Assembly (NCBI GenBank): GCA_002310195.1
Contig: DBYS01000020.1
Location: forward strand, 60,242-97,100
Direction: 5' to 3'
Source of the DNA: Bacteroidales bacterium UBA1180
GTDB taxonomy: Bacteria > Bacteroidota > Bacteroidia > Bacteroidales > Paludibacteraceae
Length of the DNA: 36,859 nucleotides
Position numbers and translations under genes: made by a program. Below the pieces are notes generated by a model that had not been told where the DNA came from, searched no databases, and saw nothing but the letters and a program-made list of their open reading frames with translations. Below, piece by piece: positions 15,620 through 23,670 of the stretch; the first letter of the stretch is position 1, and each line of letters opens with the position of its first letter.

Positions 15620-15693
15620 GGTTCGGTAGCTCAGTTGGATAGAGCAACAGCCTTCTAAGCTGTGGGTCCCGGGTTCGAATCCCGGCCGAATCA
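15620..15693 (+). tRNA. tRNA-Arg (anticodon UCU)
   Basis: A 74-nt cloverleaf. The acceptor stem GGTTCGG (15620-15626) pairs with CCGAATC (15686-15692) with one G-U pair and A73 follows. The anticodon stem ACAGC/GCTGT encloses loop CTTCTAA, giving anticodon TCT at 15654-15656, which reads AGA/AGG arginine codons. The T arm contains GGTTCGAATCC. CCA is not encoded. It begins 6 nt after the trxA stop, with no room for its own promoter, and the sigma factor gene starts 49 nt later. Confidence 0.96.
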
Positions 15694-15742
15694 CTCGCCT
15701 TCGGCAAATTGCGTTAAAGGACAAAGATTATTACAATAATAC

Positions 15743-16609
15743 ATGCGTCAATTAAAAATTACCAAATCAATCACCAACCGCGAGTCGCAATCGCTGGACA
15801 AGTTTCTGCAGGAAATCGGTCGCGAAGATCTGATCTCGGTGGAGGAAGAGGTGGAGTTGGCCGGCCGTATCCGTAATGGTGATCTGGCAGCCCGTGACCA
15901 ACTTGTGAACGCCAATCTCCGATTCGTGGTGTCGGTAGCAAAGCAGTACCAGAACCAAGGACTGAGTCTGCCTGACCTTATCAATGAAGGAAACTGCGGT
16001 TTGATCAAAGCCGCTGAGAAGTTCGATGAAACGAGAGGATTCAAGTTCATCTCGTATGCCGTGTGGTGGATTCGCCAATCGATCCTGCAGGCGTTGGCCG
16101 AGCAGGCTCGTATCGTCCGTCTGCCGCTGAACCAAGTGGGTTCGCTCAACAAGATTCAGAAAGCCTACTCGCGTTTCGAGCAGGAGTTTGAACGTCGTCC
16201 GTCGGCCGAGGAGTTGGCCGAAGAGTTGGACATGCCTATCGACAAGATCGCCGAGGTGCTACGTATGCAAGGCCGTCACGTGAGCATGGATGCACCGTTC
16301 GTTGACGGCGAGGACAACAGCCTGATCGATGTGATGGAGAACCAGGATTCGCCGCGCGCCGACAGAGGTCTGATCAGCGAGTCGCTTACCCAAGAGATCG
16401 ACCGTGCACTGGCTACACTCAGCGAACGCGAGCAGCGCATCGTGCGCAAGTTCTTCGGCGTGGGCGAAGGCGTGCAAGAGAAGACCCTGGAGGAGATCGG
16501 CGTAGAGGAAGGCCTGACGCGCGAGCGCGTTCGTCAGATCAAGGAGAAAGCGCTGCACAACCTCGCGATGAACTCGCGAAGCAAGGTGCTGCGTACATAC
16601 CTCGGATAA
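15743..16609 (+). CDS. rpoD: Primary (housekeeping) RNA polymerase sigma factor
   Basis: Directs RNA polymerase to Bacteroidota-type promoters. The 288-aa protein lacks region 1.1, as do Bacteroidota primary sigma factors (SigA-ABfr type). It has region 1.2 (SLDKFLQEIGREDLISVEEE), region 2 with YQNQGLSLPDLINEGNCGL and ETRGFKFISYAVWWIRQSIL, regions 2.4/3.0 with QARIVRLPLNQVGSLNKI, region 3, and region 4 with LSEREQRIVRKFFGVGEG and the helix-turn-helix EEGLTRERVRQIKEKAL. It follows tRNA-Arg by 49 nt; no TAnnTTTG is seen in that gap, so it may be expressed from an upstream promoter through trxA and the tRNA. Confidence 0.96.
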   Translation: MRQLKITKSITNRESQSLDKFLQEIGREDLISVEEEVELAGRIRNGDLAARDQLVNANLRFVVSVAKQYQNQGLSLPDLINEGNCGLIKAAEKFDETRGFKFISYAVWWIRQSILQALAEQARIVRLPLNQVGSLNKIQKAYSRFEQEFERRPSAEELAEELDMPIDKIAEVLRMQGRHVSMDAPFVDGEDNSLIDVMENQDSPRADRGLISESLTQEIDRALATLSEREQRIVRKFFGVGEGVQEKTLEEIGVEEGLTRERVRQIKEKALHNLAMNSRSKVLRTYLG

Positions 16610-16629
16610 CCGGCTGTAAGTATTCAGTT

Positions 16630-16643
16630 ATCAGCAATCAGCA
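16630..16643 (+). repeat. Tandem heptamer before the HD-domain gene
   Basis: ATCAGCA is repeated exactly twice in tandem (16630-16636 and 16637-16643), ending 4 nt before the ATG at 16648. It belongs to the group of period-7 repeats found next to start codons in this window. Confidence 0.7.
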
Positions 16644-16647
16644 GCCT

Positions 16648-17883
16648 ATGGCGAACAAACGCAAGATCATCAACGATCCGGTATTCGGGTTCATATCCAT
16701 ACCCAACGAACTCATTTATGACGTGCTGCAACATCCCTATGTGCAACGTCTGAACCGCATACGACAACTGGGCTTGTCGTATGTCGTTTATCCCGGTGCG
16801 CAGCATAGCCGGTTCCTGCACTCGATAGGTGCGATGCATCTGATGAGCGACGCTATTGCCTCACTGAGGCAGAAAGGTGTGGACATAACAGCCGACGAGG
16901 CCAATGGTGCAAGGATAGCTATCCTGCTGCACGACCTCGGCCATGCACCGTTCTCCCATGTGATGGAGCACACCCTGATTGAGGGTATCACCCATGAGGA
17001 TGTGTCGCTGATCATGATGGAGCAGATCAACCGCGAGATGAACGGCGCACTGGATACGGCTATAGCGATCTTCAAGAACCAGTACCCAAAGCACTTCCTT
17101 CACCAGCTCATATCCTCGCAGTTCGATATGGATCGGATGGACTACCTCTGCCGCGACTCGTTCTTTACGGGTGTGACCGAGGGCAGTGTGGCATCGGCGC
17201 GACTGATCAAGATGCTGAATGTTGTGGACGATCATCTGGTGATCGAAGCGAAAGGTATCTATTCGGTGGAGAAGTTCCTGATTGCCCGCCGACTGATGTA
17301 CTGGCAGGTTTACCTGCACAAGACCAGCGTGGCAGCCGAGCAGCTGCTCATCAAGATCCTTGAGCGCGCCAAACAGTTGGCACGTGACGGCGTGGAACTG
17401 TTCTGTCCGCCGGCACTGCATTACTTCCTCTACCAGCACATGACGGGCGATGTGTTTGCACAAGACAGTTACGCTCTGCAGCAGTACGCATTGCTGGACG
17501 ATTCGGATATTCTGTCGGCTATCAAGGCCTGGCAGGCACAGCCGGATACAACTCTCCGTCTGCTGGCCGAGGCGTTTGTAAACAGGCGCCTATTCAAGGG
17601 CAAACTGCTCGAACAGCCGCTCACCGCGGAGGAGCACGAAGCACTGGTAAACAAGTACGTTACACGCTTCGGCATACCGAAAGACGAAGCATCGTACTTC
17701 TTTGAGGAACATGTATCGACATCGAACACCTACTCGGAGAAAGACGACAGCATAGATATATTATACAACGACGGCACGGTACGGAACATTGCCGAGGCCT
17801 CGGAGATGCTGAACCTCCAGACGCTGACATACAAACCAAAGAAGTTGTACCTGTTTTACTATCCGGAGGACGCAAAATTATAA
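16648..17883 (+). CDS. HD-domain phosphohydrolase
   Basis: A 411-aa protein of the HD superfamily, resembling YdhJ/dGTPase-like hydrolases. The metal-binding motif is ILLHDLGHAPFSHVMEH with His95, Asp96 and His99, and further conserved features are GAQHSRFLHSIGAMHLM before it and SSQFDMDRMDYLCRDSFFTGV (about residues 150-170), which supplies the last Asp. The C-terminal 150 residues are less conserved. It lies 9 nt before lpxD, a neighbourhood I recall as common in Bacteroidales. The substrate may be a dNTP or another phosphoester; sequence does not tell. Confidence 0.9.
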   Translation: MANKRKIINDPVFGFISIPNELIYDVLQHPYVQRLNRIRQLGLSYVVYPGAQHSRFLHSIGAMHLMSDAIASLRQKGVDITADEANGARIAILLHDLGHAPFSHVMEHTLIEGITHEDVSLIMMEQINREMNGALDTAIAIFKNQYPKHFLHQLISSQFDMDRMDYLCRDSFFTGVTEGSVASARLIKMLNVVDDHLVIEAKGIYSVEKFLIARRLMYWQVYLHKTSVAAEQLLIKILERAKQLARDGVELFCPPALHYFLYQHMTGDVFAQDSYALQQYALLDDSDILSAIKAWQAQPDTTLRLLAEAFVNRRLFKGKLLEQPLTAEEHEALVNKYVTRFGIPKDEASYFFEEHVSTSNTYSEKDDSIDILYNDGTVRNIAEASEMLNLQTLTYKPKKLYLFYYPEDAKL

Positions 17884-17892
17884 CGAACACTT

Positions 17893-18915
17893 ATGCAATT
17901 TACCGCAGAACAGATAGCAGCCTTTGTGGGCGGCGAAGTGGTAGGCAATCCTGCCGTTGAGGTACATGACGTCAGTCCTATTGAGCAGGGCGTGGCGGGC
18001 ACTCTGTCGTACGTGACTGACCAGCGGTTTCTGCCCGCCTTGGCGGACACCGAAGCATCGGTTGTGCTCCTGACGCGCGACCTGTACGATGCTTCGTTCA
18101 CATGCAAGGCCACGCTTATCCTCGTGCCGAACGCACGCCAGGCGATGGGCGCGTTGCTACAGGGCGTGGCAGAGTTTCTGAGGCCGCGCAAACACGGCAT
18201 AGAGCAACCCGCTTACATAGCCGAGGGCGTTACCCTGCCCGATGACGTGTATGTCGGCACATTCGCATATATCGGCAAAGGCGCAAAGATTGGTCAGGGC
18301 GTACAGATCTACCCGCAGGCGTATATCGGCGATTATGTGACGATAGGCGACAATACGGTGATCTATGCCGGCGTAAAGATCTACGACCACTGCTCGGTGG
18401 GCAAGGATTGTATTATCCATTCGGGCTGTGTGATCGGCGCTGACGGTTTCGGTTTCGAACCTGATGCTGATGGTGTGAACCACAAGATCCCACAGATCGG
18501 CACGGTGGTGATCGAGGATGACGTGGAGATAGGTGCGAACACGACTATCGACCGTGCGATGATGGGCGAGACGCGCATCAGCAAGAACGTGAAGGTGGAT
18601 AACCTCGTTCAGGTAGCACACAACGTGCAAGTGGGCGACTCGACGTTCCTGTGCGCACAGGTAGGTATAGCCGGTTCGAGCACAATAGGCAAACACTGTA
18701 TCCTGGCCGGGCAGGTGGGCATAGCCAATCGCCTGACCATCGCCGACAACGTGATCCTCGGCGCACAAGCCGGTGCTGCAGGTTCGATCCGCCAAGCCGG
18801 TACGTATCAAGGTTCACCGGCCATCGATGCAATGAACTGGCGCAAGTCGTCCGTCGTATTCAAGAACCTGCCGGAGATGCAACGCCAACTCAACCAACTG
18901 ACACGAGACAAATGA
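17893..18915 (+). CDS. lpxD: UDP-3-O-(3-hydroxyacyl)glucosamine N-acyltransferase
   Basis: Adds the second, amide-linked 3-hydroxyacyl chain in lipid A synthesis. The 340-aa length is standard. An N-terminal uridine-binding domain (about residues 1-100) is followed by a left-handed beta-helix of hexapeptide repeats (about 105-310) and a C-terminal helix with RQLNQLTRDK. The catalytic histidine is probably His243 in VQVAHNVQVG, and IGADGFGFEPDADGVNHKIP is the usual substrate loop. It overlaps lpxC by 4 nt (ATGA). The enzyme that comes between LpxA and LpxD in the pathway, LpxC, is the next gene. Confidence 0.96.
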   Translation: MQFTAEQIAAFVGGEVVGNPAVEVHDVSPIEQGVAGTLSYVTDQRFLPALADTEASVVLLTRDLYDASFTCKATLILVPNARQAMGALLQGVAEFLRPRKHGIEQPAYIAEGVTLPDDVYVGTFAYIGKGAKIGQGVQIYPQAYIGDYVTIGDNTVIYAGVKIYDHCSVGKDCIIHSGCVIGADGFGFEPDADGVNHKIPQIGTVVIEDDVEIGANTTIDRAMMGETRISKNVKVDNLVQVAHNVQVGDSTFLCAQVGIAGSSTIGKHCILAGQVGIANRLTIADNVILGAQAGAAGSIRQAGTYQGSPAIDAMNWRKSSVVFKNLPEMQRQLNQLTRDK

Positions 18916-19820
18916 AACAACATACATTAGCACAATCGTTCACGCTCGAAGGCAAAGGTCTGCACACCGGTGTGTTCATTCACGCCACGTTCAAACCGGC
19001 GGCTGCTAGCCACGGCATTTGCCTGTGCCGCACCGATCTGCCGGACAGGCCTACGCACCATGCGTATGCCGATTATGTGTCGGCTACCGAACGCGGCACG
19101 GTGCTTGAGCACGGCAGCTGGAGGATATCCACGGTGGAGCACGCGCTGTCGGCTCTCTATGCCCTGGGTATAGACAACTGCCTGATTGAGGTTGACGGGC
19201 CGGAGATGCCTATCCTGGACGGCAGTGCACAACTTTATGTGCATGCGATCAACGAGGCAGGGATAGTCGAACAGGATGCCGAGGCAGAGGTATACGTTGT
19301 ACGCGAACCGATCGAATATATATCCGAACACGGCAACCGCTTGCTGCTTATGCCAAGTAACGAATATCAGGTCGAGGTGCAGGTGTGCTATCCTTCGCAA
19401 CTACTCAAGCGTCAGCGTGCAGAGTTGCGCGACCTGAAGGATTATGGGCGTGAGATAGCCTCAGCGCGGACGTTCTGTTTCGTGCGCGAGATTGAGCCGT
19501 TGCTGCGACTCGGACTGATCAAGGGCGGCGATCTGAAGAATGCGCTGGTGATATACGAGACACCGATGTCGCAAGAAGGGTTGGATTACCTGGCCGACAA
19601 GCTCGGGCAACCGCGACTGGATGCCACAAAACTCGGGTATCTGTCACCCATCCATTTCCACAACGAGCCCGCGCGGCACAAGCTGCTGGATATAATCGGC
19701 GATCTGTCGCTTGTAGGATGCCGGTTGCAGGCACGGATCATTGCCGAGAAACCCGGACACACGTTCAACACTTCGTGTGCCCGACAATTACGTAACAAAA
19801 TTTTCCCAAAACAAGAATAA
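18912..19820 (+). CDS. lpxC: UDP-3-O-acyl-N-acetylglucosamine deacetylase (stand-alone)
   Basis: Zinc-dependent deacetylase, the committed step of lipid A synthesis. The start at 18912 overlaps the lpxD stop; the frame extends farther upstream but that part is antisense to no known domain and lies inside lpxD. The 302-aa protein keeps FTLEGKGLHTG, the zinc motif STVEHALSAL (His77), HFHNEPARHKLLDIIGDL (His256, Asp260) and the catalytic KPGHTFNT (His283). It ends with KIFPKQE directly before lpxA. In Bacteroides, Porphyromonas and relatives LpxC is usually fused to a FabZ dehydratase domain (about 460 aa in total); that domain is absent here. Confidence 0.95.
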   Translation: MKQHTLAQSFTLEGKGLHTGVFIHATFKPAAASHGICLCRTDLPDRPTHHAYADYVSATERGTVLEHGSWRISTVEHALSALYALGIDNCLIEVDGPEMPILDGSAQLYVHAINEAGIVEQDAEAEVYVVREPIEYISEHGNRLLLMPSNEYQVEVQVCYPSQLLKRQRAELRDLKDYGREIASARTFCFVREIEPLLRLGLIKGGDLKNALVIYETPMSQEGLDYLADKLGQPRLDATKLGYLSPIHFHNEPARHKLLDIIGDLSLVGCRLQARIIAEKPGHTFNTSCARQLRNKIFPKQE

Positions 19821-19821
19821 T

Positions 19822-20598
19822 ATGATTCATCCATTAGCCTGTGTCGATCCTTCAGCCGTTATCGCTGAGTCGGCAGAAATAGGTCCTTTTGCATATATCG
19901 AGGCCAACGTAGTGATTGGCGAACGCACCAAGGTGATGGCGAACGCGTCGGTGCTCTACGGCGCACGCATAGGCGCTGACTGCACGATCTTTCCGTCGGC
20001 AGTGGTGAGTGCTATTCCGCAAGATCTGAAGTTCCGAGGCGAGGACAGTGTAGCGATCATCGGCGATCATACCGTGCTCCGTGAGTGTGCTACCGTGCAT
20101 CGCGGTACGGCTTCGAAAGGCAAGACCGTGGTGGGCGAATACTGCCTGATTATGGCATACTCGCATGTGGCGCACGACTGCGAGCTGAGCGATCATATCA
20201 TCCTGTCGAACGCCACGCAGTTGGCCGGTGAGGTTGTAGTGGATGAGTATGCAATCCTCGGAGGAGGGTCGCTGGTTCATCAGTTCACGCACGTCGGTGC
20301 GCACTCGATGACCCAGGGCGGAACGAAGGTGAACAAGGATATACCGCCGTACGTGATTGCAGCCCGTGAACCGGTGTCGTTCTGCGGCATCAACAGCGTA
20401 GGACTGAGCCGTCGCGGGTTCACACGCGAGCAGATAACGGCTATTCAAGACACCTACCGGCTCATCTACATGTCCGGACTGAACGTGTCGCAGGCGTTGC
20501 AGCAGATCAGCGAGACCCTGCCGCCATCGGTTGAGCGCGACGCTATAGTGAACTTCATCACCACCTCGCCGCGTGGTGTCATTCGCGGAACAATGTAA
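19822..20598 (+). CDS. lpxA: UDP-N-acetylglucosamine O-acyltransferase
   Basis: First step of lipid A synthesis: transfers a 3-hydroxyacyl chain from acyl carrier protein to UDP-GlcNAc. The start at 19822 (MIHPLACVDPSAVI) matches the family; the 27 earlier codons in frame lie inside lpxC. The 258-aa protein is a hexapeptide-repeat beta-helix with MAYSHVAHDCELSDH (catalytic His118), GEVVVDEYAILGGGSLVHQF and GGTKVNKDIPPYVIAAREP, then a helical C-terminal domain with NSVGLSRRGFTREQI. It begins 1 nt after the lpxC stop. Its last codons form the first copy of a 12-bp tandem duplication. Confidence 0.96.
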   Translation: MIHPLACVDPSAVIAESAEIGPFAYIEANVVIGERTKVMANASVLYGARIGADCTIFPSAVVSAIPQDLKFRGEDSVAIIGDHTVLRECATVHRGTASKGKTVVGEYCLIMAYSHVAHDCELSDHIILSNATQLAGEVVVDEYAILGGGSLVHQFTHVGAHSMTQGGTKVNKDIPPYVIAAREPVSFCGINSVGLSRRGFTREQITAIQDTYRLIYMSGLNVSQALQQISETLPPSVERDAIVNFITTSPRGVIRGTM

Positions 20599-20610
20599 GG
20601 AACAATATAA
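20587..20610 (+). repeat. 12-bp tandem duplication at the lpxA stop codon
   Basis: GGAACAATGTAA (20587-20598), the last three codons and stop of lpxA, is followed at once by GGAACAATATAA (20599-20610), identical at 11 of 12 positions. The glnS start follows 11 nt later. Confidence 0.75.
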
Positions 20611-20621
20611 TATGAGATAGT

Positions 20622-22340
20622 ATGGAAGAACGCAGTTTGAATTTTATTGAGCAGATTGTAGAGAACGACCTGGCAGAGGGCAAGAACGACGGACGCATAC
20701 AGACGCGTTTCCCGCCCGAGCCGAACGGTTACCTGCATATCGGTCACGTGAAAGCGGTGTGCATGGATTTCGGCATTGCCGAGCGGTATAACGGCGTGTG
20801 CAATCTGCGCTTCGACGACACCAACCCCGTCAAGGAGGATGCGGAGTATGTTGACTCCATCGAGCGGGACATCCGCTGGTTGGGATTCAAGTGGGGACAT
20901 ATCTATTACGCCTCCGACTACTTCCAGCAGCTCTACGACCTCGCTATCCGTTTCATTCGTGAGGGCAAAGCGTACGTTGACGAGCAAACGGCCGAGCAGA
21001 TCGCCGAGCAGAAAGGTACGCCAACCGAGGCCGGTGTGGCATCGCCTTACCGCGACCGGCCGGTGGAGGAGAACCTGCGTTTGTTCCAAGCCATGCAGAA
21101 CGGTGAGATCGAGGAAGGAAAGATGGTGCTGCGGGCGAAGATCGACATGGCGAACCCGAACATGCACTTCCGCGATCCGATCATGTACCGCATCATTACC
21201 AGCCATCCGCACCATCGCACCGGACGGAAGTGGAACGTGTATCCGATGTACGATTTTGCGCACGGACAGAGCGATTACTTCGAGGGCGTGACGCACTCGA
21301 TCTGTACGCTGGAGTTCGTTGTGCACCGTCCGCTGTACGATTACTTTATCGATCAGTTTAGCGGAGCGAACTTCGCAGGATTGTCGCCCTACGGGCCTGA
21401 TTACCGTCCGCGGCAGTTCGAGTTCAACCGACTGAATATCACCTATACCGTGATGTCGAAGCGTAAGATGCTACAGCTGGTGAAGGAGGGTCTGGTAGCC
21501 GGTTGGGATGATCCGCGTATGCCGACCGTGTGCGGTCTGCGGCGGAGAGGATATACGGCATCGGCTATACGGGAGTTTATAGACAAGATCGGGTATACGA
21601 AGGTTGAGGGGATGATCGATGTGGGGCTGCTGGAGCATACGATCCGCGAGAACCTCAAAGAGACGGCGCCTCGGGTATGCGCGATATTCGATCCGGTGAA
21701 ACTGGTGATAACGAACTACGAGAAGAAAGAGGGTGAAGAGATTGAGGTGCAGAATATAGACGGGCATGAAGAGCTTGGTACGCGGGTTATGCCGTTCGCA
21801 CGCGAGCTGTATATCGAGCGCGGGGATTTCCTGGAGGAGGCTGACAATAAGTTCTTCCGTCTCAGTCCGGGCGGGCGTGAGGTGCGACTGAAAGGTGCGT
21901 ATATCATCCAGGCGACCGGTTGTGAGAAAGATGCCGAAGGGAACATCACCACCGTATATGCGACCTATGATCCGGAGTCGAAGTCCGGCACCGAAGGCGG
22001 TAACCGCAAGACCAAAGCAACGATCAACTGGGTGGAGTGCCGCTCGTGTATCGATGCCGAGGCACGGTTGTATGACCGGTTGTTCGCATGCGAGAACCCG
22101 TCGGCAGAGGAGGCTGATTTCCGCGAGTTGCTGAACCCCGAGAGTCTGGTGGTGAAGCAGATCAAGGTCGAGGCGTCGCTCCGAAAGGAGATGCACAACC
22201 CCGAGGTTGTGGACGGCATAGAGCAGTGCGCACACTATCAGTTCCTCAAGCAGGGTTACTTCGTTGTGGATCTGGATACGACGGCAGACAAGCTCGTGTT
22301 CAACCGGACGGCATCGCTTAAGGATAACTGGCAGAAGTAA
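20622..22340 (+). CDS. glnS: Glutaminyl-tRNA synthetase
   Basis: Charges tRNA-Gln directly. The 572-aa class I synthetase has FPPEPNGYLHIGH with the HIGH motif at residues 39-42, the KMSKS counterpart MSKRK at 278-282, the GlnRS-type FDDTNPVKED, VTHSICTLEF and LPTVCGLRRRGY-like (MPTVCGLRRRGYTASAI) stretches, and a C-terminal two-barrel anticodon-binding domain. Length is close to the E. coli enzyme, with no added YqeY domain. Its presence implies that this organism does not need the amidotransferase route for tRNA-Gln. It follows lpxA by 23 nt. Confidence 0.96.
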   Translation: MEERSLNFIEQIVENDLAEGKNDGRIQTRFPPEPNGYLHIGHVKAVCMDFGIAERYNGVCNLRFDDTNPVKEDAEYVDSIERDIRWLGFKWGHIYYASDYFQQLYDLAIRFIREGKAYVDEQTAEQIAEQKGTPTEAGVASPYRDRPVEENLRLFQAMQNGEIEEGKMVLRAKIDMANPNMHFRDPIMYRIITSHPHHRTGRKWNVYPMYDFAHGQSDYFEGVTHSICTLEFVVHRPLYDYFIDQFSGANFAGLSPYGPDYRPRQFEFNRLNITYTVMSKRKMLQLVKEGLVAGWDDPRMPTVCGLRRRGYTASAIREFIDKIGYTKVEGMIDVGLLEHTIRENLKETAPRVCAIFDPVKLVITNYEKKEGEEIEVQNIDGHEELGTRVMPFARELYIERGDFLEEADNKFFRLSPGGREVRLKGAYIIQATGCEKDAEGNITTVYATYDPESKSGTEGGNRKTKATINWVECRSCIDAEARLYDRLFACENPSAEEADFRELLNPESLVVKQIKVEASLRKEMHNPEVVDGIEQCAHYQFLKQGYFVVDLDTTADKLVFNRTASLKDNWQK

Positions 22341-22343
22341 GTG

Positions 22344-22357
22344 AGAGGTTAGAGGTG
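22344..22357 (+). repeat. Tandem heptamer abutting the HsdR-N-like start codon
   Basis: AGAGGTT (22344-22350) is followed by AGAGGTG (22351-22357), and the ATG follows immediately at 22358. The second copy could also serve as a Shine-Dalgarno-like purine run, but it is too close to the ATG for normal spacing; the first copy is better placed. Confidence 0.6.
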
Positions 22358-22765
22358 ATGGGCAAGAGTCAGATATATTGTCCGTTTCGCAGGAAGTATG
22401 TTGCGGCGACACCGGAGGAGGGTGTGCGGCAGATGTTTCTGCGAGCGCTGGTGGAGCAGTACGGTTATCCGCAATCGCTGATTGCAGCCGAGGTGCCTAT
22501 AGCTGTTGGTGCGGGGGTTGAGAAGCGGTGCGATGCGGTGGTGTATTCGCAGCAGTTGAAGCCGCTGGTGCTGATTGAGTTCAAGGCCGAGCAGGTGGCA
22601 CTGACGGGTGATGTACTGGATCAGGCAGCGGTGTATAACACGACGGTGCATGCGCCGTACCTGATACTTGCGAACGGCAAACAGACAGTAGTTGCCCGTG
22701 TGAGCGACGACCGACAAATAACATTCTTAAATCATATCCCTTCATGGAGTCAGTTATTACCCTAA
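22358..22765 (+). CDS. HsdR-N-type nuclease-like protein (PD-(D/E)XK fold)
   Basis: A 135-aa protein matching the type I restriction enzyme R-subunit N-terminal domain, but with no helicase attached. PD-(D/E)XK residues can be followed: Asp59 in KRCDAVVYS, Glu74 and Lys76 in LIEFKAE, and the trailing LDQAAVYN, where a Gln is often conserved. An upstream GTG at 22355 is possible but the ATG at 22358 is preferred. There are no HsdM or HsdS genes nearby, so a classical restriction role is unlikely; stand-alone versions are widespread in Bacteroidota with no function known to me. Its 3' end overlaps phoH by 22 nt. Confidence 0.82.
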   Translation: MGKSQIYCPFRRKYVAATPEEGVRQMFLRALVEQYGYPQSLIAAEVPIAVGAGVEKRCDAVVYSQQLKPLVLIEFKAEQVALTGDVLDQAAVYNTTVHAPYLILANGKQTVVARVSDDRQITFLNHIPSWSQLLP

Positions 22766-23670
22766 ACGAAGCCATCGATACCGCCGCGTTCTACGGTGTG
22801 AACAATACGAACATCCTCTGCCTGTGCAACCAGCACCCGGATGTGCGTGTCGTGGCACGGGGTTACCAGATCAAAGTGACCGGTTCGGAGGACAGTATCC
22901 GCCGATTCACCGCTACGGTTGAGCGCTGTGAAGAGGTGTGTGTGCGCAGAGGTTCGATCAGCGAGTCGGATATACTCAGTCTGATTCACGGTTCATCGCC
23001 GGAGACGGTGACCCATGAGCATCTGATTCTGCACGGCGTAGGGGGCAAGCCAATCCTGGCGCGTTCGGTTAACCAGCGGAAGCTTGTTGAGGGTTTTCAG
23101 ATCGACGATCTGCTGTTTGCCGTCGGTCCGGCAGGTTCGGGCAAGACGTACACCGCGATAGCTCTGGCGGTGCGTGCGTTGAAGAACAGAGAGGTGAAGC
23201 GGATCATCCTGTCTCGTCCGGCGGTGGAGGCGGGGGAGAAGCTCGGGTTCCTGCCGGGAGATATGAAGGAGAAGATCGACCCGTATCTGCAGCCGTTGTA
23301 CGATGCGTTGCAAGATATGCTGCCGGCGAACAAGCTGCAGGAGTACATGGAGCGCGGCACGATCCAGATCGCCCCGCTGGCGTTCATGCGCGGCCGGACG
23401 CTGTCGGACGCGGTGGTGATACTGGACGAGGCACAGAACGCCACGGTGCTGCAGCTGAAGATGTTCCTGACGCGAATGGGTTTGGGCAGCAAGATGATCG
23501 TGACGGGCGACCTGACGCAGATCGACCTGCCGGCACCGCAGCGTTCTGGCTTGAGCGATGCGATGGCACGGTTGCAAGGGATAAAAGGCATACAGATCGT
23601 TGAGTTCAACCAGCAGGATATAGTCCGCCACCACCTGGTAACGCATATAGTCAAGGCCTATGCTGATTAA
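22744..23670 (+). CDS. phoH: PhoH-family ATPase
   Basis: A 308-aa P-loop protein of the PhoH/YbeZ type, thought to act in RNA metabolism with the YbeY endonuclease. An N-terminal KH-like region (about residues 20-70) precedes the RecD-like ATPase with Walker A GPAGSGKT at residues 128-135, LSRPAVEAGEKLGFLPGD, the Walker B-like VVILDEAQNA, and MVTGDLTQIDLP-type motif (KMIVTGDLTQIDLP). Length is normal. It starts inside the end of the HsdR-N-like gene and ends 11 nt inside the comM gene, so three genes in a row overlap. Confidence 0.94.
   Translation: MESVITLNEAIDTAAFYGVNNTNILCLCNQHPDVRVVARGYQIKVTGSEDSIRRFTATVERCEEVCVRRGSISESDILSLIHGSSPETVTHEHLILHGVGGKPILARSVNQRKLVEGFQIDDLLFAVGPAGSGKTYTAIALAVRALKNREVKRIILSRPAVEAGEKLGFLPGDMKEKIDPYLQPLYDALQDMLPANKLQEYMERGTIQIAPLAFMRGRTLSDAVVILDEAQNATVLQLKMFLTRMGLGSKMIVTGDLTQIDLPAPQRSGLSDAMARLQGIKGIQIVEFNQQDIVRHHLVTHIVKAYAD

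Noticed and set aside
18651..18911. N-terminal extension of lpxC
   Set aside because: It is a shadow frame within lpxD; the LpxC domain begins at MKQHTLAQSFTL.
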